DNA from: UBA6107 sp964533735 | GTDB lineage: Bacteria; Chloroflexota; Anaerolineae; Anaerolineales; Anaerolineaceae | DNA length: 64,000 nucleotides | Direction: 5' to 3' | Assembly: GCA_964533735.1 (NCBI GenBank) | Contig: CAZHMD010000001.1 | Location: 62,001 to 126,000 of the forward strand | Shown here: in pieces, positions 17,637-26,091 of the stretch | Position numbering within the stretch: the first letter of the stretch is position 1 | Layout: each line of letters starts with the position of its first letter | Made by a program: the position numbers and the translations under genes | Notes under the pieces: generated by a model | The model's database searches: none | The model's input: only the letters and a program-made list of their open reading frames with translations | What the model was told of the DNA's origin: nothing

Positions 17637-19809
17637 TTTTCAGCATCCCGTTTTTAAGCAGGTATTTCAGGAGATTTTGGACTGCGATCATCAGCGATCC
17701 GCGTTCTTCATTTCCCTGTTGGTTAACATCAATTGAAACCATTGTGATATGTTCTGAACAGCGCAACAGTAATCCGTTGACGATGCGCGCCAGGTTTTGT
17801 TGATTGGTGAAGTATTCCTCTACATCTGTCCAGGGTGTGCCAGTTATCCAATTGCGGTTTAAAACGTAAGGCTGTGTCAGCGGTTGATCCAGTCTCGTCC
17901 ACCAGCCCTGAGAACCAATATCCAGCCAATATTGATATTTGACGGGGTAATTTTTCATCAAAAAGGAATGAGCCGGTGCGATCAGAACCGCATTGCGATT
18001 CTGAAAATCATCACTGTTCGGGAGATATAATGAAGAAAAAACCCCGCTCTCTATCAGCTGGATAAAAGTTTTACCTGATTCAAGACTGGATTCTGATCGC
18101 TCCGCCTGAAGGGTGAAGCGGAATTTTCGCGATGATTCAATCAACCTGTTAACCAGGGCGGCGCTATCGCCATCGGCGTGAAACCGAAAACCTTTTTGCG
18201 AGAGTAATTCCCCGAACAAACGACTCAAGAAAGAATCCAGGTCCTGGTCAGCCGGGATGCAGTTTTCAATTATCCAGTTCCGCAAGCGATTAAACTGGGT
18301 GCCAATTTCTATTGTTATGCGTGTGCGCATCTCTTCGTTGACTGGTTCAAACACACGCAATTGAGGTGTGGCAGCCGAAGTGGTGTACATCATTTGAGCT
18401 AGCAAATCTGCCCGAATCAGATCGCAATCTTCAATAGTGGTGAGAAAGGCATTACGGACGTCTTCCTTTGTTGGAATCAACCCATAAGCAGGAAAGGCTA
18501 ATTTTGCGAAGGTTAAGAAAGCTTTCACAGCTGGTTCGTCTTTAAGGCCACGCGAAGGCCTAAAGGCAGTTAATGGGATTTTTAGAGCCTGGAACCTATT
18601 CATTGTCGAAAAAAGCAATGAATCACTTAAATAGGGCGTCAGGATGGCAAACTCGCCGGCTTGTACCCCCCGTTCCTCGATATGTGATTTGATCTGAACA
18701 GCAATGGCTTCCAAAGCTTCAGGTACAAAGCGAAAAGATTGTACCGAAAAAGCATCTACCAGATTTTCAACAGGTTGTTCAAGAACATGATGCTCCAACA
18801 AGATTCTTGAAAGTGATTGTGCCAGGGAATGAATCCTAGCTGGCATATTGAATTGGTGACTAAGGGTGACCTGCTTTGAGGTTTGTTGCAGGAATCTTCT
18901 GGCTGAAATGGGATCAGCTCCCAGGAAGGTTCGAAATCCTCCGTTTTCATCGGTAATGACAACTGCGGATTTTAATTCCGGAAGCCAATCCTCAACGACA
19001 TCATGTGCAACAGGATAATCCTCCTCGGCATTGTCGTAGATGAGATGCTGAAATCGGGAGTTTAAATATTGACGGTAAATGAAGGATTTCCAAAGTTGAT
19101 GCTTAAAAACCGATAACTGAAGTGAAAAATCGAGAAGGTTATTTTGCAGGCAGTGTTTTCTAAAGAGAAGAGCACATTCCTGCGCTTGTTCAAATATGCT
19201 TAATTGGCCGCGGTTCCCCGTGAAAGCACCGGATAATTGCGTAGCAATCACTTCCGGGGGGAAATCCACTACTGCGCTTTTATTGAGGTTGTCAATAATC
19301 TGGCTGTAAAGGTGGAGGCGGTCAACAGATATTCCCTCGAAGTATCCTTTATCAAGCAGAGGATCAACGATACAAGATAAATAGTATTGGGCTGTTTCAA
19401 GCGTCAGGAAAATTGGCGGCTTTTTGTAATGCTTAAACCCTGCGTCCTGGGCGATGATTGGCCAGAACAGTGAAATCCCACGTTGAGCCAAACCTCCAAG
19501 GGTTAGTATCGCGTGAGGGGAAGGAGATTGAAATGTTTGCGATCGGATGGCATGCACATAGGGATTCGCCAGGCTTCTTTGAGGCACCAGGATGAGGATG
19601 GAATCGGGATCTTCAACCTTGCCAGAAAGCCGTACCAGTCTTTCTACTGATGCTGTTGTCTTCCCGCTGCCGGCTGGACCGGAGATAAACAAAGAACCCT
19701 GATCCGGAAACTCTGCAATTGTTAATTGCGCTTCTATCAGGTGTATTTCCTTCTTTCCGGGTGGAGGTTGATTAATAGGGCACTCCTGCAAGACAATGGA
19801 GAACAGCAC
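17629..19809 (-). CDS. Degenerate AddB-like SF1 helicase subunit
   Basis: 726 residues with a superfamily 1 layout. Walker A is intact (FISGPAGSGKTT, K50), but motif II reads DNAEED (D259-D264) where active helicases have DExQ-D: the catalytic Glu is Asn and the Gln is Glu. The motif V equivalent (APAHSFLMKNYPVKYQYWLDIG) is also far from consensus. A protein that may bind ATP but hydrolyse it poorly matches AddB and RecC in the recombination nucleases. The GTG start at 19809 has no clear ribosome site; it overlaps the exonuclease gene by 38 nt and the true start may be slightly downstream. Its pairing with the intact helicase that follows is inferred from overlap and order. Confidence 0.75.
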   Translation of the reverse strand: MLFSIVLQECPINQPPPGKKEIHLIEAQLTIAEFPDQGSLFISGPAGSGKTTASVERLVRLSGKVEDPDSILILVPQRSLANPYVHAIRSQTFQSPSPHAILTLGGLAQRGISLFWPIIAQDAGFKHYKKPPIFLTLETAQYYLSCIVDPLLDKGYFEGISVDRLHLYSQIIDNLNKSAVVDFPPEVIATQLSGAFTGNRGQLSIFEQAQECALLFRKHCLQNNLLDFSLQLSVFKHQLWKSFIYRQYLNSRFQHLIYDNAEEDYPVAHDVVEDWLPELKSAVVITDENGGFRTFLGADPISARRFLQQTSKQVTLSHQFNMPARIHSLAQSLSRILLEHHVLEQPVENLVDAFSVQSFRFVPEALEAIAVQIKSHIEERGVQAGEFAILTPYLSDSLLFSTMNRFQALKIPLTAFRPSRGLKDEPAVKAFLTFAKLAFPAYGLIPTKEDVRNAFLTTIEDCDLIRADLLAQMMYTTSAATPQLRVFEPVNEEMRTRITIEIGTQFNRLRNWIIENCIPADQDLDSFLSRLFGELLSQKGFRFHADGDSAALVNRLIESSRKFRFTLQAERSESSLESGKTFIQLIESGVFSSLYLPNSDDFQNRNAVLIAPAHSFLMKNYPVKYQYWLDIGSQGWWTRLDQPLTQPYVLNRNWITGTPWTDVEEYFTNQQNLARIVNGLLLRCSEHITMVSIDVNQQGNEERGSLMIAVQNLLKYLLKNGMLKNV

Positions 19810-20377
19810 GGGTTAGCAAGGCATCTGCAGATGCGCGATGAGAATTGGGCAACGAAATATCAAAATGTTTCCCTGCGTCCGTGAGGCTAAAGTATTTCAT
19901 CGATCTACGATTGGGATCCCATATCCCACGATAATTGGAAAAAAGGATCATCACATCAACCCACTCGAACGTCTCGCGCCAGGGAATTTTGTAGCGGGAG
20001 TGAGATTGCTGCATCATCCTTAAGTCGAATGGTGCGTTATAAGCTGCAACTAGCCGGCTGAATAAGACACCACGGATTTGAGGCCAGAGAGCAGGCCATG
20101 TCGGTGCATTGGCAACCATTGCATTGGTAATACCATGGATTCTTGTGGCTGCAGATGTGAGAGGATTTACTGGCCTGACATAAGATTGGAGTAGAATTGC
20201 TCCGTCAAAATCAAGGATCGAAATTTCGACAATTTCATCCTGTTTCTCCAAACCGGTGGTTTCAGTATCCACATAGACAGGTTTTGAAGTGATGATTTTT
20301 GTTGCAAGTATCCTCATCTCCTCTTTGCCTGACGCATTCGTTGGAGATGACGTAGAGGTTATCAAGGCAGATCCCAA
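19772..20377 (-). CDS. DnaQ-like DEDDh 3'-5' exonuclease
   Basis: About 201 residues (181 from the internal ATG at 20317). The exonuclease motifs are complete: Exo I DTETTG (D37, E39), Exo II YNAPFDLRMM, and Exo III HRASADA with the His and final Asp of the DEDDh subclass. It would remove nucleotides from DNA or RNA 3' ends. The TTG at 20377 overlaps the lipoprotein stop by 16 nt; the ATG at 20317 has GAGGAG abutting it, too close to be ideal, so the start is unsettled. It leads the helicase-helicase-nuclease run and overlaps the next gene by 38 nt. It is not fused to a polymerase. Confidence 0.85.
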   Translation of the reverse strand: MGSALITSTSSPTNASGKEEMRILATKIITSKPVYVDTETTGLEKQDEIVEISILDFDGAILLQSYVRPVNPLTSAATRIHGITNAMVANAPTWPALWPQIRGVLFSRLVAAYNAPFDLRMMQQSHSRYKIPWRETFEWVDVMILFSNYRGIWDPNRRSMKYFSLTDAGKHFDISLPNSHRASADALLTRAVLHCLAGVPY

Positions 20378-21207
20378 TGTGCAATCTCTTCGACCCTGAA
20401 GGTGAAATTAGAACTGTCCAGTGCAGATCCATAAATGCCATAGTGTCCGCCAGCTGTTAAACCGGAGTCTGAAAATTCTTTGATCAAAACGCCATTTGCA
20501 TAAATTTTAAAATTGCTGCCGTCAACCCACACACCCAAGCGGTTTGTTTGACCCGCACCTGTAAGGATGTGAGAATCTGGAGTCCAGTTGATTACATTGC
20601 TTGTTCCGCCACTATCCCATTTCTGGACAATGTATTGACCATTACAGGAAAACGCGATGTAGTAACCGAATCCATCATAATAGTTCGGTGCACGTGAAAC
20701 CAATCCATAGTGGTCGTATCCTGAACAGTTAACTGTGCGAAAAGTTGCTTCAAGGTAAAAGTCAGTTGGAGTTAGATAGGTCAAACGCCAGCGTTTACCA
20801 TGGTCAACAGCCAGACTGGAAAATTCCATTACACCATCATGGATGGAGAGATTGACCGCATCGTCGATGTATGGTGAAGCCAGGTCAAAGCCACTACTGG
20901 AGGTGAAGGAATTGAGATGGGTGGCTGATCCTAAAGTCAATTTTGGATCAGCAGGTGAGGTCTTGGCAGTTGGTGTTACCGTAGGGGTTTCGGTGGGTGA
21001 AACTGTAGGCAATTCAGCAGTGGGCAAACCAGCCGTTGGGAGAACGTTTGCCGTGGGGTTTTCAGTTACACCCGGTGCTGCTGACAGTGTTAGTGCGACC
21101 TTTGTACCAATCAGGGCAGCCGGATCTTGTGTGGCTTGACCTATCGGAAAATTACATGAAGTTAAAAACAGGAGTAAAACAATTAGAGAACCGAATTTCT
21201 TTATCAT
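20362..21207 (-). CDS. LamG-like lipoprotein
   Basis: 281 residues with a signal peptide ending in the lipobox FLTSC, then a Thr/Pro-rich linker (about 60-95) and a C-terminal jelly-roll domain of the concanavalin/LamG type that resembles the DUF1080 glycan-binding fold (FYLEATFRTVNCSGYDHYGL, GQTNRLGVWVDGSNFKIY, HYGIYG). It should sit on the cell surface and bind sugars or another ligand; no catalytic residues are seen. GAGG precedes the ATG. It is upstream of the exonuclease gene on the same strand and overlaps it by 16 nt if the TTG start is used, but a shared function is unlikely. Confidence 0.7.
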   Translation of the reverse strand: MIKKFGSLIVLLLFLTSCNFPIGQATQDPAALIGTKVALTLSAAPGVTENPTANVLPTAGLPTAELPTVSPTETPTVTPTAKTSPADPKLTLGSATHLNSFTSSSGFDLASPYIDDAVNLSIHDGVMEFSSLAVDHGKRWRLTYLTPTDFYLEATFRTVNCSGYDHYGLVSRAPNYYDGFGYYIAFSCNGQYIVQKWDSGGTSNVINWTPDSHILTGAGQTNRLGVWVDGSNFKIYANGVLIKEFSDSGLTAGGHYGIYGSALDSSNFTFRVEEIAHWDLP

Positions 21208-21265
21208 TTTTACCTCACTCCTTCCATTACCAATTATAGTCCGGTGAAAGATTTACCCCCTAATT

Positions 21266-21301
21266 TTACCCACGCTTATCGGGTAATGCACAATGTATAA
21301 T
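21266..21301 (+). promoter_or_regulatory. TTACCC-N9-GGGTAA dyad and -10 box
   Basis: The inverted repeat TTACCC-N9-GGGTAA (21266-21286) is followed by TATAAT (21296-21301), 12 nt before the ATG at 21314. The dyad covers the -35 region, where a repressor or activator could act. The same dyad with the same spacing occurs before the EamA gene. Confidence 0.5.
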
Positions 21302-21313
21302 AACTAGAATAAC

Positions 21314-22810
21314 ATGAAAACGATCCTGATACAGATCGATCCCCATGACGATCTAACCTCGATTAAAGACAAAATGACCTGGGCGAAAAGTGCGAGGATG
21401 CTGCTTTTCTTTCCCAGTGGTTATCCTTTGTTCCAAACCGATCTAGCATTGAGGTTGATTCAAAGATATTCAGTTGCGCTTGGTTCTCAACTGGCAATAG
21501 TAACCCGTGACCGAATTCTAAGAACTGTGGCAGATGATATGGGAATCCCTTGCTTTACATCAGCGCCGCAGGCTGAGAAAAGCGTGTGGAAGGTTAGTGA
21601 TGCCCAGGAGCTTGTTCGAATCCCAAAAAGCACTGATGAGATTCAGGAACAAAAAAATTCCCTATCAGCTACAAAACCAATTGGTATTTCTTCTAACTTT
21701 CAGAAGATAATTACTTCGACATTATTGTTGTTATTATTGGTTTCCCTGGCGTTATTCTTCATTCCCTCTGCAAAAATTATCTTGTTTCCTGTGAGTGAAA
21801 TACAGGAAATTACATATAAAGTAAGCGCTGGCACAGATTTTTTATCTGCAGATATTTCAGGAAAATTACCGGCAATTAAATTGAATGAGGAAATCACTGC
21901 TTCGTTAACTAAAAATAGTACCGGAACCATCAATGTACCGATCTCTAAAGCTTCAGGATCTGTCGAGATAATCAATGTTTCCTCTCAAGAGATCTTCATA
22001 CCCACTGGAAGTAGAGTGACAAGTGTCACTGAACCGCCGAGGCTCTTTACTCTGATTGATGAAGTCAATTTGAAGGCAAATTCCAATGAAGCAGTCAGTA
22101 TAAGAATTGAAGCAAATGAACCTGGTGTTGATTGGAATATGCCAAGTGATGTGAACTTCATTATCGAAGGCTATGAGGATCTGATCCAGGTTCAAAATCC
22201 AGTCGCGATCAATGGAGGTAAGGACCAATTGCTGCCTTCACCAGGAGAAGCGGATTACCTGGACCTCCAGAAAAAGTTGACCGACCAACTGCTGGAGCGT
22301 TGTGAAGGTGCAATGGAGATTCAAGTGAAGAGTGGACTGACAATCATTCCTGAAAGCATCCACATTGGCGGTGAAACAGAAATTGTTGAATCACCTCCCG
22401 TTGGTCAGCCCTCAGATAGCGCAACGCTTTCTGTATCAATTGAATGTAGCGCTTTGGTAATAAGCGAGGAGGATGAGATTGAAATTGCCAGACGCATCCT
22501 TGACCAGAATCTTTTGAACGGAAAAATTCCACTTAATAATGATATATCAATCGCTCCTGTCGGTGATGTCAAGGATGTAGGAGATAATCGATTTTCGTGG
22601 ATAGTGTCTGCGGGACGGAAAATTACGCAGATGTGGGATATCGAAGAGCTTAGTAGATCCCTTCTTGGTAAGAGTAAGGTTGATGCAGGAGAGATTATTT
22701 CTGAAAGCCTACCTCAAACCAGACCCGCAATCATCTCAATAATCCCTTCCTGGTGGAAGTTTTTGCCCCTGCTGCCTACCAGATTACACTTTGAGGTAGG
22801 CGGAGAATGA
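21314..22810 (+). CDS. Single-pass membrane protein, baseplate-J-like external part
   Basis: 498 residues of no firm function. An N-terminal cytoplasmic region (1-125; LALRLIQRYSVALGSQLAIV) precedes one membrane segment at about 132-158 and a beta-rich external region. Proteins of this shape are sometimes annotated as baseplate J/gp47-like, but no phage genes are near and I see no reason to assign it to a phage. It overlaps ruvX by 4 nt, followed by mltG, so it belongs with genome maintenance and cell-wall genes and could have a role in envelope growth. The start lacks a Shine-Dalgarno; a TATAAT lies just upstream. Confidence 0.6.
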   Translation: MKTILIQIDPHDDLTSIKDKMTWAKSARMLLFFPSGYPLFQTDLALRLIQRYSVALGSQLAIVTRDRILRTVADDMGIPCFTSAPQAEKSVWKVSDAQELVRIPKSTDEIQEQKNSLSATKPIGISSNFQKIITSTLLLLLLVSLALFFIPSAKIILFPVSEIQEITYKVSAGTDFLSADISGKLPAIKLNEEITASLTKNSTGTINVPISKASGSVEIINVSSQEIFIPTGSRVTSVTEPPRLFTLIDEVNLKANSNEAVSIRIEANEPGVDWNMPSDVNFIIEGYEDLIQVQNPVAINGGKDQLLPSPGEADYLDLQKKLTDQLLERCEGAMEIQVKSGLTIIPESIHIGGETEIVESPPVGQPSDSATLSVSIECSALVISEEDEIEIARRILDQNLLNGKIPLNNDISIAPVGDVKDVGDNRFSWIVSAGRKITQMWDIEELSRSLLGKSKVDAGEIISESLPQTRPAIISIIPSWWKFLPLLPTRLHFEVGGE

Positions 22811-23238
22811 CCTCTGGCCGCGTTCTAGCGCTTGATCTGGGAGAAAAACGAATTGGCATTGCCATAAGCGATCCAGATGGAGTTATTGCATCGCCTTATG
22901 GTGTCATCAGGCACGTTTCAAGGAGAATTGACGCTGCCTGGATACTGCAAATAGCAAGTGAAAATGAAGTGAATACTATCGTCATCGGCGAAGCATTGGA
23001 TGAAAATGGAGAAGAAACGCGTCAGAGCCGCCACGCTCAGTTGTTTAGGAAAGCACTGGCTGAGGAATCACAATTTGCGATATTCTTATGGGATGAAAGT
23101 TACAGCACAAGAACTGCCCAGTTAAGCAGAGCGGCAATGGGGGTTACCCGGAAAAACCGGCGAGGTCATTTGGATGACCTCGCCGCAACGATCATTCTGC
23201 AAACCTACCTGGATGCGCAACGAGAGCAGGAGAATTGA
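22807..23238 (+). CDS. ruvX: RuvX/YqgF Holliday junction resolvase-like protein
   Basis: 143 residues with the RNase H-like motifs of YqgF: LALDLGEKRIGIAISD at the N-terminus, VIGEALDENG, the WDESYSTRTA strand and a C-terminal LDDLAATIILQ. The family acts in ribosomal RNA 5'-end processing and has been proposed as a Holliday junction resolvase. The ATG overlaps the upstream stop codon in an ATGA, and the gene meets mltG at TGATG. The ruvX-mltG pairing is common in bacteria. Confidence 0.9.
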   Translation: MTSGRVLALDLGEKRIGIAISDPDGVIASPYGVIRHVSRRIDAAWILQIASENEVNTIVIGEALDENGEETRQSRHAQLFRKALAEESQFAIFLWDESYSTRTAQLSRAAMGVTRKNRRGHLDDLAATIILQTYLDAQREQEN

Positions 23239-24365
23239 TGTCACGAAAACGAAATAGTACCTGTTTAGTATTTGGGTTGATATTTATTCTTGTTGCATTG
23301 GGAGCCGGAATTCTGTGGGTGGGAATCCCTGTAATGGTTGAGAATGAATTTGGAGCACCTGATCCTGCTTTGAATACGATGCAGGTTCGACAATACAGCT
23401 TGCGCATTCTATTGGCAAAAAATGACCTGTTATCGTCTTTTGATCCGACGGCATTTACTCCCTATCCACACACCATAGAAGAAGGAAGTACAGTATCGCA
23501 AATATCCGCGAATCTTGAAGCTGCCAGACTGATTCGGAATGGCGATGCATTCAGGAACTACTTGATTTATAAAGGCCTGGATTCAAAGGTCCGCGCTGGG
23601 AATTACCTCATTTCAGCATCATTGACCCCCATTGAAATTGTTGAAATCATCAGGGCAGATAATCCAATCGTGTCGCTGTACATATATCCGGGATGGAGAG
23701 CAGAGGAAATAGGAGAGAGCCTTTCAGTTGCAGGGATCCAAATATCCATGACGGAGTTTATGCGCGTAGTCAATAACCCGGAAGAAACACAACTTCCGGA
23801 GATGTTTCAAAAGCTTGATACCTTGGAAGGTTTCCTCTTCCCGGGGCAATACGAATTGAACAGGGGGATCACACCCGAAGAACTGGTGAGAATAATGGTT
23901 GATAAATTCAATGAAGAGGCGATGCCATTAATTATTCAGAATAAAGCACAAACTGGACTGACAACCATAGAAATTGTCACACTTGCGTCTATTATTCAGC
24001 GCGAAACCCTGGTTTCGTCGGAGAGACCAACGATTGCCTCAGTCTTCTACAATAGATTGAAGATTGGAATGAAACTGGAAACCGATCCGACTGTTCAATA
24101 TGCGGTAGGCTATACTGCTGATTCCGGATCGTGGTGGAAAAAATCACTATCAGTCTCGGACTTATCGATACAATCCCCGTACAACACCTATCGGATTTAT
24201 GGATTACCCCCGCATGCTATTTCCAACCCGGATTTGGATGCGATTGCTTCTGTATTATTTCCCGTAGAATCACCCTATTTTTACTTCCGGGCAAATTGTG
24301 ATGGTTCTGGAGCGCATGTTTTTTCTGTAACTTTTGAAGAACACCTTTCCAAGGCGTGCCAATAA
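23238..24365 (+). CDS. mltG: Endolytic murein transglycosylase MltG
   Basis: About 375 residues: an N-terminal membrane anchor, a LysM-like region (EEGSTVSQISANL) and the YceG catalytic domain. The signature IASIIQRETLVSSERP carries the catalytic Glu, followed by VFYNRLKIGMKLETDPTVQYA and YNTYRIYGLPPHAISNP. It cleaves nascent glycan strands and sets their length. A TTG at 23235 is in frame, but the ATG at 23238 has AGGAG at 5-nt spacing. It shares its first base with the ruvX stop codon. Confidence 0.92.
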   Translation: MSRKRNSTCLVFGLIFILVALGAGILWVGIPVMVENEFGAPDPALNTMQVRQYSLRILLAKNDLLSSFDPTAFTPYPHTIEEGSTVSQISANLEAARLIRNGDAFRNYLIYKGLDSKVRAGNYLISASLTPIEIVEIIRADNPIVSLYIYPGWRAEEIGESLSVAGIQISMTEFMRVVNNPEETQLPEMFQKLDTLEGFLFPGQYELNRGITPEELVRIMVDKFNEEAMPLIIQNKAQTGLTTIEIVTLASIIQRETLVSSERPTIASVFYNRLKIGMKLETDPTVQYAVGYTADSGSWWKKSLSVSDLSIQSPYNTYRIYGLPPHAISNPDLDAIASVLFPVESPYFYFRANCDGSGAHVFSVTFEEHLSKACQ

Positions 24366-24367
24366 AA

Positions 24368-24391
24368 AGAGGAGAGTACTAACTCTCCTCT
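24368..24391 (-). terminator. Terminator for the ferredoxin gene
   Basis: A perfect 10-bp stem (AGAGGAGAGT / ACTCTCCTCT) with a 4-base loop. Read on the minus strand it is followed by TTTTTATT, a good U-tract, 24 nt after the ferredoxin stop. The plus side has no U-tract, so termination of mltG is less certain. Confidence 0.85.
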
Positions 24392-24414
24392 AATGCAGGT
24401 AAAGGCTTAGGCAG

Positions 24415-24822
24415 CTATTTTGCGTTATAACCAGGGCCATTCTTGAAGAAGTCATCATTGGCAGCAATTGATGGGGTCAAGTCAAGAACCTCACCCGCTG
24501 TTAACGTGCGGGTAGCAGTGAGGTGGACTGGATTACCATCGTGATCCTTGTTATCATAAACTTCCGTAAATCCAGCGGTTCCGGCGGGCATAGATTGATG
24601 TTCGCCACCTTTGGCTTTAAACGCAGCGGGAACTTCATCGGAGGGGAATATCGCGCTGTACGGGCATTCTGATTCACAGGCTCCGCAATCAATACAAGTG
24701 TCGGCATCAATGTAATATCCGGGATATTTGTCTTCTGGTTTACCTGGAACGATGCAGTCAACAGGGCAAACGGTCGCGCATGATCCATCGCGTAAACAAA
24801 GACTTGTAATTACTCTAGCCAT
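24415..24822 (-). CDS. Two-cluster ferredoxin with C-terminal extension
   Basis: 135 residues. The first 55 hold Cys residues of a two-cluster ferredoxin: C9, C15, C19 with CPVDC (C23), then CIDCGACESECP (C43, C46, C49, C53). The first set has wider spacing, as in 7Fe ferredoxins, so one cluster may be 3Fe-4S. The remaining 75-80 residues are not cysteine-bearing and form an extension of unknown role. It would carry electrons in the cytoplasm. GGAGG precedes the ATG, a TATAAT lies upstream, and a strong terminator follows, so it looks monocistronic. No redox partner gene is adjacent. Confidence 0.85.
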   Translation of the reverse strand: MARVITSLCLRDGSCATVCPVDCIVPGKPEDKYPGYYIDADTCIDCGACESECPYSAIFPSDEVPAAFKAKGGEHQSMPAGTAGFTEVYDNKDHDGNPVHLTATRTLTAGEVLDLTPSIAANDDFFKNGPGYNAK

Positions 24823-24861
24823 TTATTCCTCCATTTTTATTGAACGGATAAGATATCATCA

Positions 24862-24867
24862 ATTATA
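24862..24867 (-). promoter_or_regulatory. -10 box for the ferredoxin gene
   Basis: TATAAT on the minus strand, 39 nt upstream of the ferredoxin ATG. No clear -35 element is visible. Confidence 0.4.
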
Positions 24868-25061
24868 CAGCAATACCTGAATTGTTTCTGCATTTTTTTC
24901 AAAATTCTCTTGTTTTTACTACCATGAATCAATTCAAGTTATTCGATTATTCGGAAGCTGCTAACCGTTCAGATTTTGTATCATCATCAATTCAGAGCAT
25001 AACTTTCCATGGATTTTTGGACATAAGAAATTCTCAAGTACAATAAATTTGGTCATCATTC

Positions 25062-25082
25062 TTACCCTACCAATTAGGGTAA
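25062..25082. promoter_or_regulatory. TTACCC-N9-GGGTAA dyad upstream of the EamA gene
   Basis: Arms extend to 8 bp here (TTACCCTA / TAGGGTAA around a 5-base centre). It lies 58 nt before the EamA ATG and matches the dyad at 21266-21286 in half-site and spacing. It is a likely operator; it lacks a U-tract and is poorly placed to be a terminator. Confidence 0.5.
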
Positions 25083-25140
25083 ACCTCAGTTCCGTATTCT
25101 GATTCACAGGAATTATCAATTTATTCATGGCAGAATTTCA

Positions 25141-26091
25141 ATGAGACATAATCATTTCCCACCCGTTATCGTACTCATCCTCGGTATTTTGGCTGTGTCA
25201 ACGGCCTCTTTGCTGATCCGTTTAGCTCAAAGAGAAGCCCCTTCATTTGTAATTGCGGCAGGGCGGTTAACCTTATCTGCACTTATCCTTTTACCCTTCG
25301 CAGCGCGAAACCTCAAGAGTGACCTCAGGAAGATCTCCGGCAAAAATATTATTCTACTGAGTTTGGCAGGTTTGTTCTTAGGGTTTCACTTTGCAACCTG
25401 GATAACATCGCTTGAATACACCAGTGTGGCTAGTTCAGTGGTCATAGTCACCACAGCGCCTCTATGGGTTGCGCTTTTTTCCCCGTTATTTCTAAAAGAA
25501 AAGCTCACCCAATGGGTAATCACCGGACTTGGAGTTTCTCTCGTTGGCAGTGTAATTGTTGGTCTAAATAGCGCATGTACTTTATCGGCAGGAAATATTA
25601 ACTGCCAATCTATTGTTGGAAATATGTCCAGTAGAATGGTCATTGGTAATGTTCTTGCTCTTGCCGGGGCATTTCTTTCAGCCGGTTACTTGATCATCGG
25701 CAGGCGGGTACGCAACTCATTAAGCCTGGTTTCTTACACCTTTGTGGTTTATGCAACGGCCGCGATTGTAATGGTCATTTTAGTCCTTATCTCCGGTCAA
25801 TCACCGTTTGGGTTTTCCAAATTCACGTATCTGCTTATTCTCGGATTGGCAATTGTGCCCCAACTGATCGGCCATTCCTCATTCAACTGGGCATTAAAGT
25901 ACATCTCTGCAGCCCTCGTGTCAATCGCATTACTTGGGGAACCTATAGGGACAGTAATATTGTCATTCACTTTCTTAAAAGAGACTCCAACAATTTTTGA
26001 AATTGTTGGAGGTGTTCTGATCCTGGTGGGTATTTTTGTTGCATCCAGGAAGAAATCTGCCAAACCTGAATGGATCAGTCCGGCTTGTTAG
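25141..26091 (+). CDS. EamA-family (DMT) transporter
   Basis: 316 residues forming about ten hydrophobic segments in two similar halves, the drug/metabolite transporter architecture. Characteristic pieces are SFVIAAGRLTLSALIL, FHFATWITSLEYTSVASSVV in the first half and HSSFNWALKYISAALVSIALLGEPIG near the end of the second. Members export metabolites or amino acids; the substrate cannot be read here. There is no Shine-Dalgarno directly before the ATG. The 3' end overlaps malQ convergently by 17 bp. The upstream dyad suggests specific regulation. Confidence 0.88.
   Translation: MRHNHFPPVIVLILGILAVSTASLLIRLAQREAPSFVIAAGRLTLSALILLPFAARNLKSDLRKISGKNIILLSLAGLFLGFHFATWITSLEYTSVASSVVIVTTAPLWVALFSPLFLKEKLTQWVITGLGVSLVGSVIVGLNSACTLSAGNINCQSIVGNMSSRMVIGNVLALAGAFLSAGYLIIGRRVRNSLSLVSYTFVVYATAAIVMVILVLISGQSPFGFSKFTYLLILGLAIVPQLIGHSSFNWALKYISAALVSIALLGEPIGTVILSFTFLKETPTIFEIVGGVLILVGIFVASRKKSAKPEWISPAC

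Larger units (their letters stand above)
24823..25140. other. 318-base intergenic region, ferredoxin / EamA
   Basis: This gap holds the ferredoxin upstream region (Shine-Dalgarno GGAGG and a TATAAT at 24867-24862 on the minus strand) and the dyad at 25062-25082 before the EamA gene. The middle part (about 24900-25050) is A/T-rich and shows no gene, RNA or repeat that I can support. Confidence 0.6.

Noticed and set aside
21607..21630. A tRNA T-arm-like string (GTTCGAATCCC)
   Set aside because: No acceptor, D-arm or anticodon arm can be folded around it, and it lies inside a coding region.
21314..22810. Prophage remnant, suggested by the baseplate-J-like protein
   Set aside because: No integrase, terminase, capsid or tail genes are near, and the gene is coupled to ruvX and mltG.
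25062..25082. A rho-independent terminator at the TTACCC dyad
   Set aside because: The stem is only 8 bp and A/T-containing, has no U-tract, and stands far from the ferredoxin stop, which is on the opposite side.
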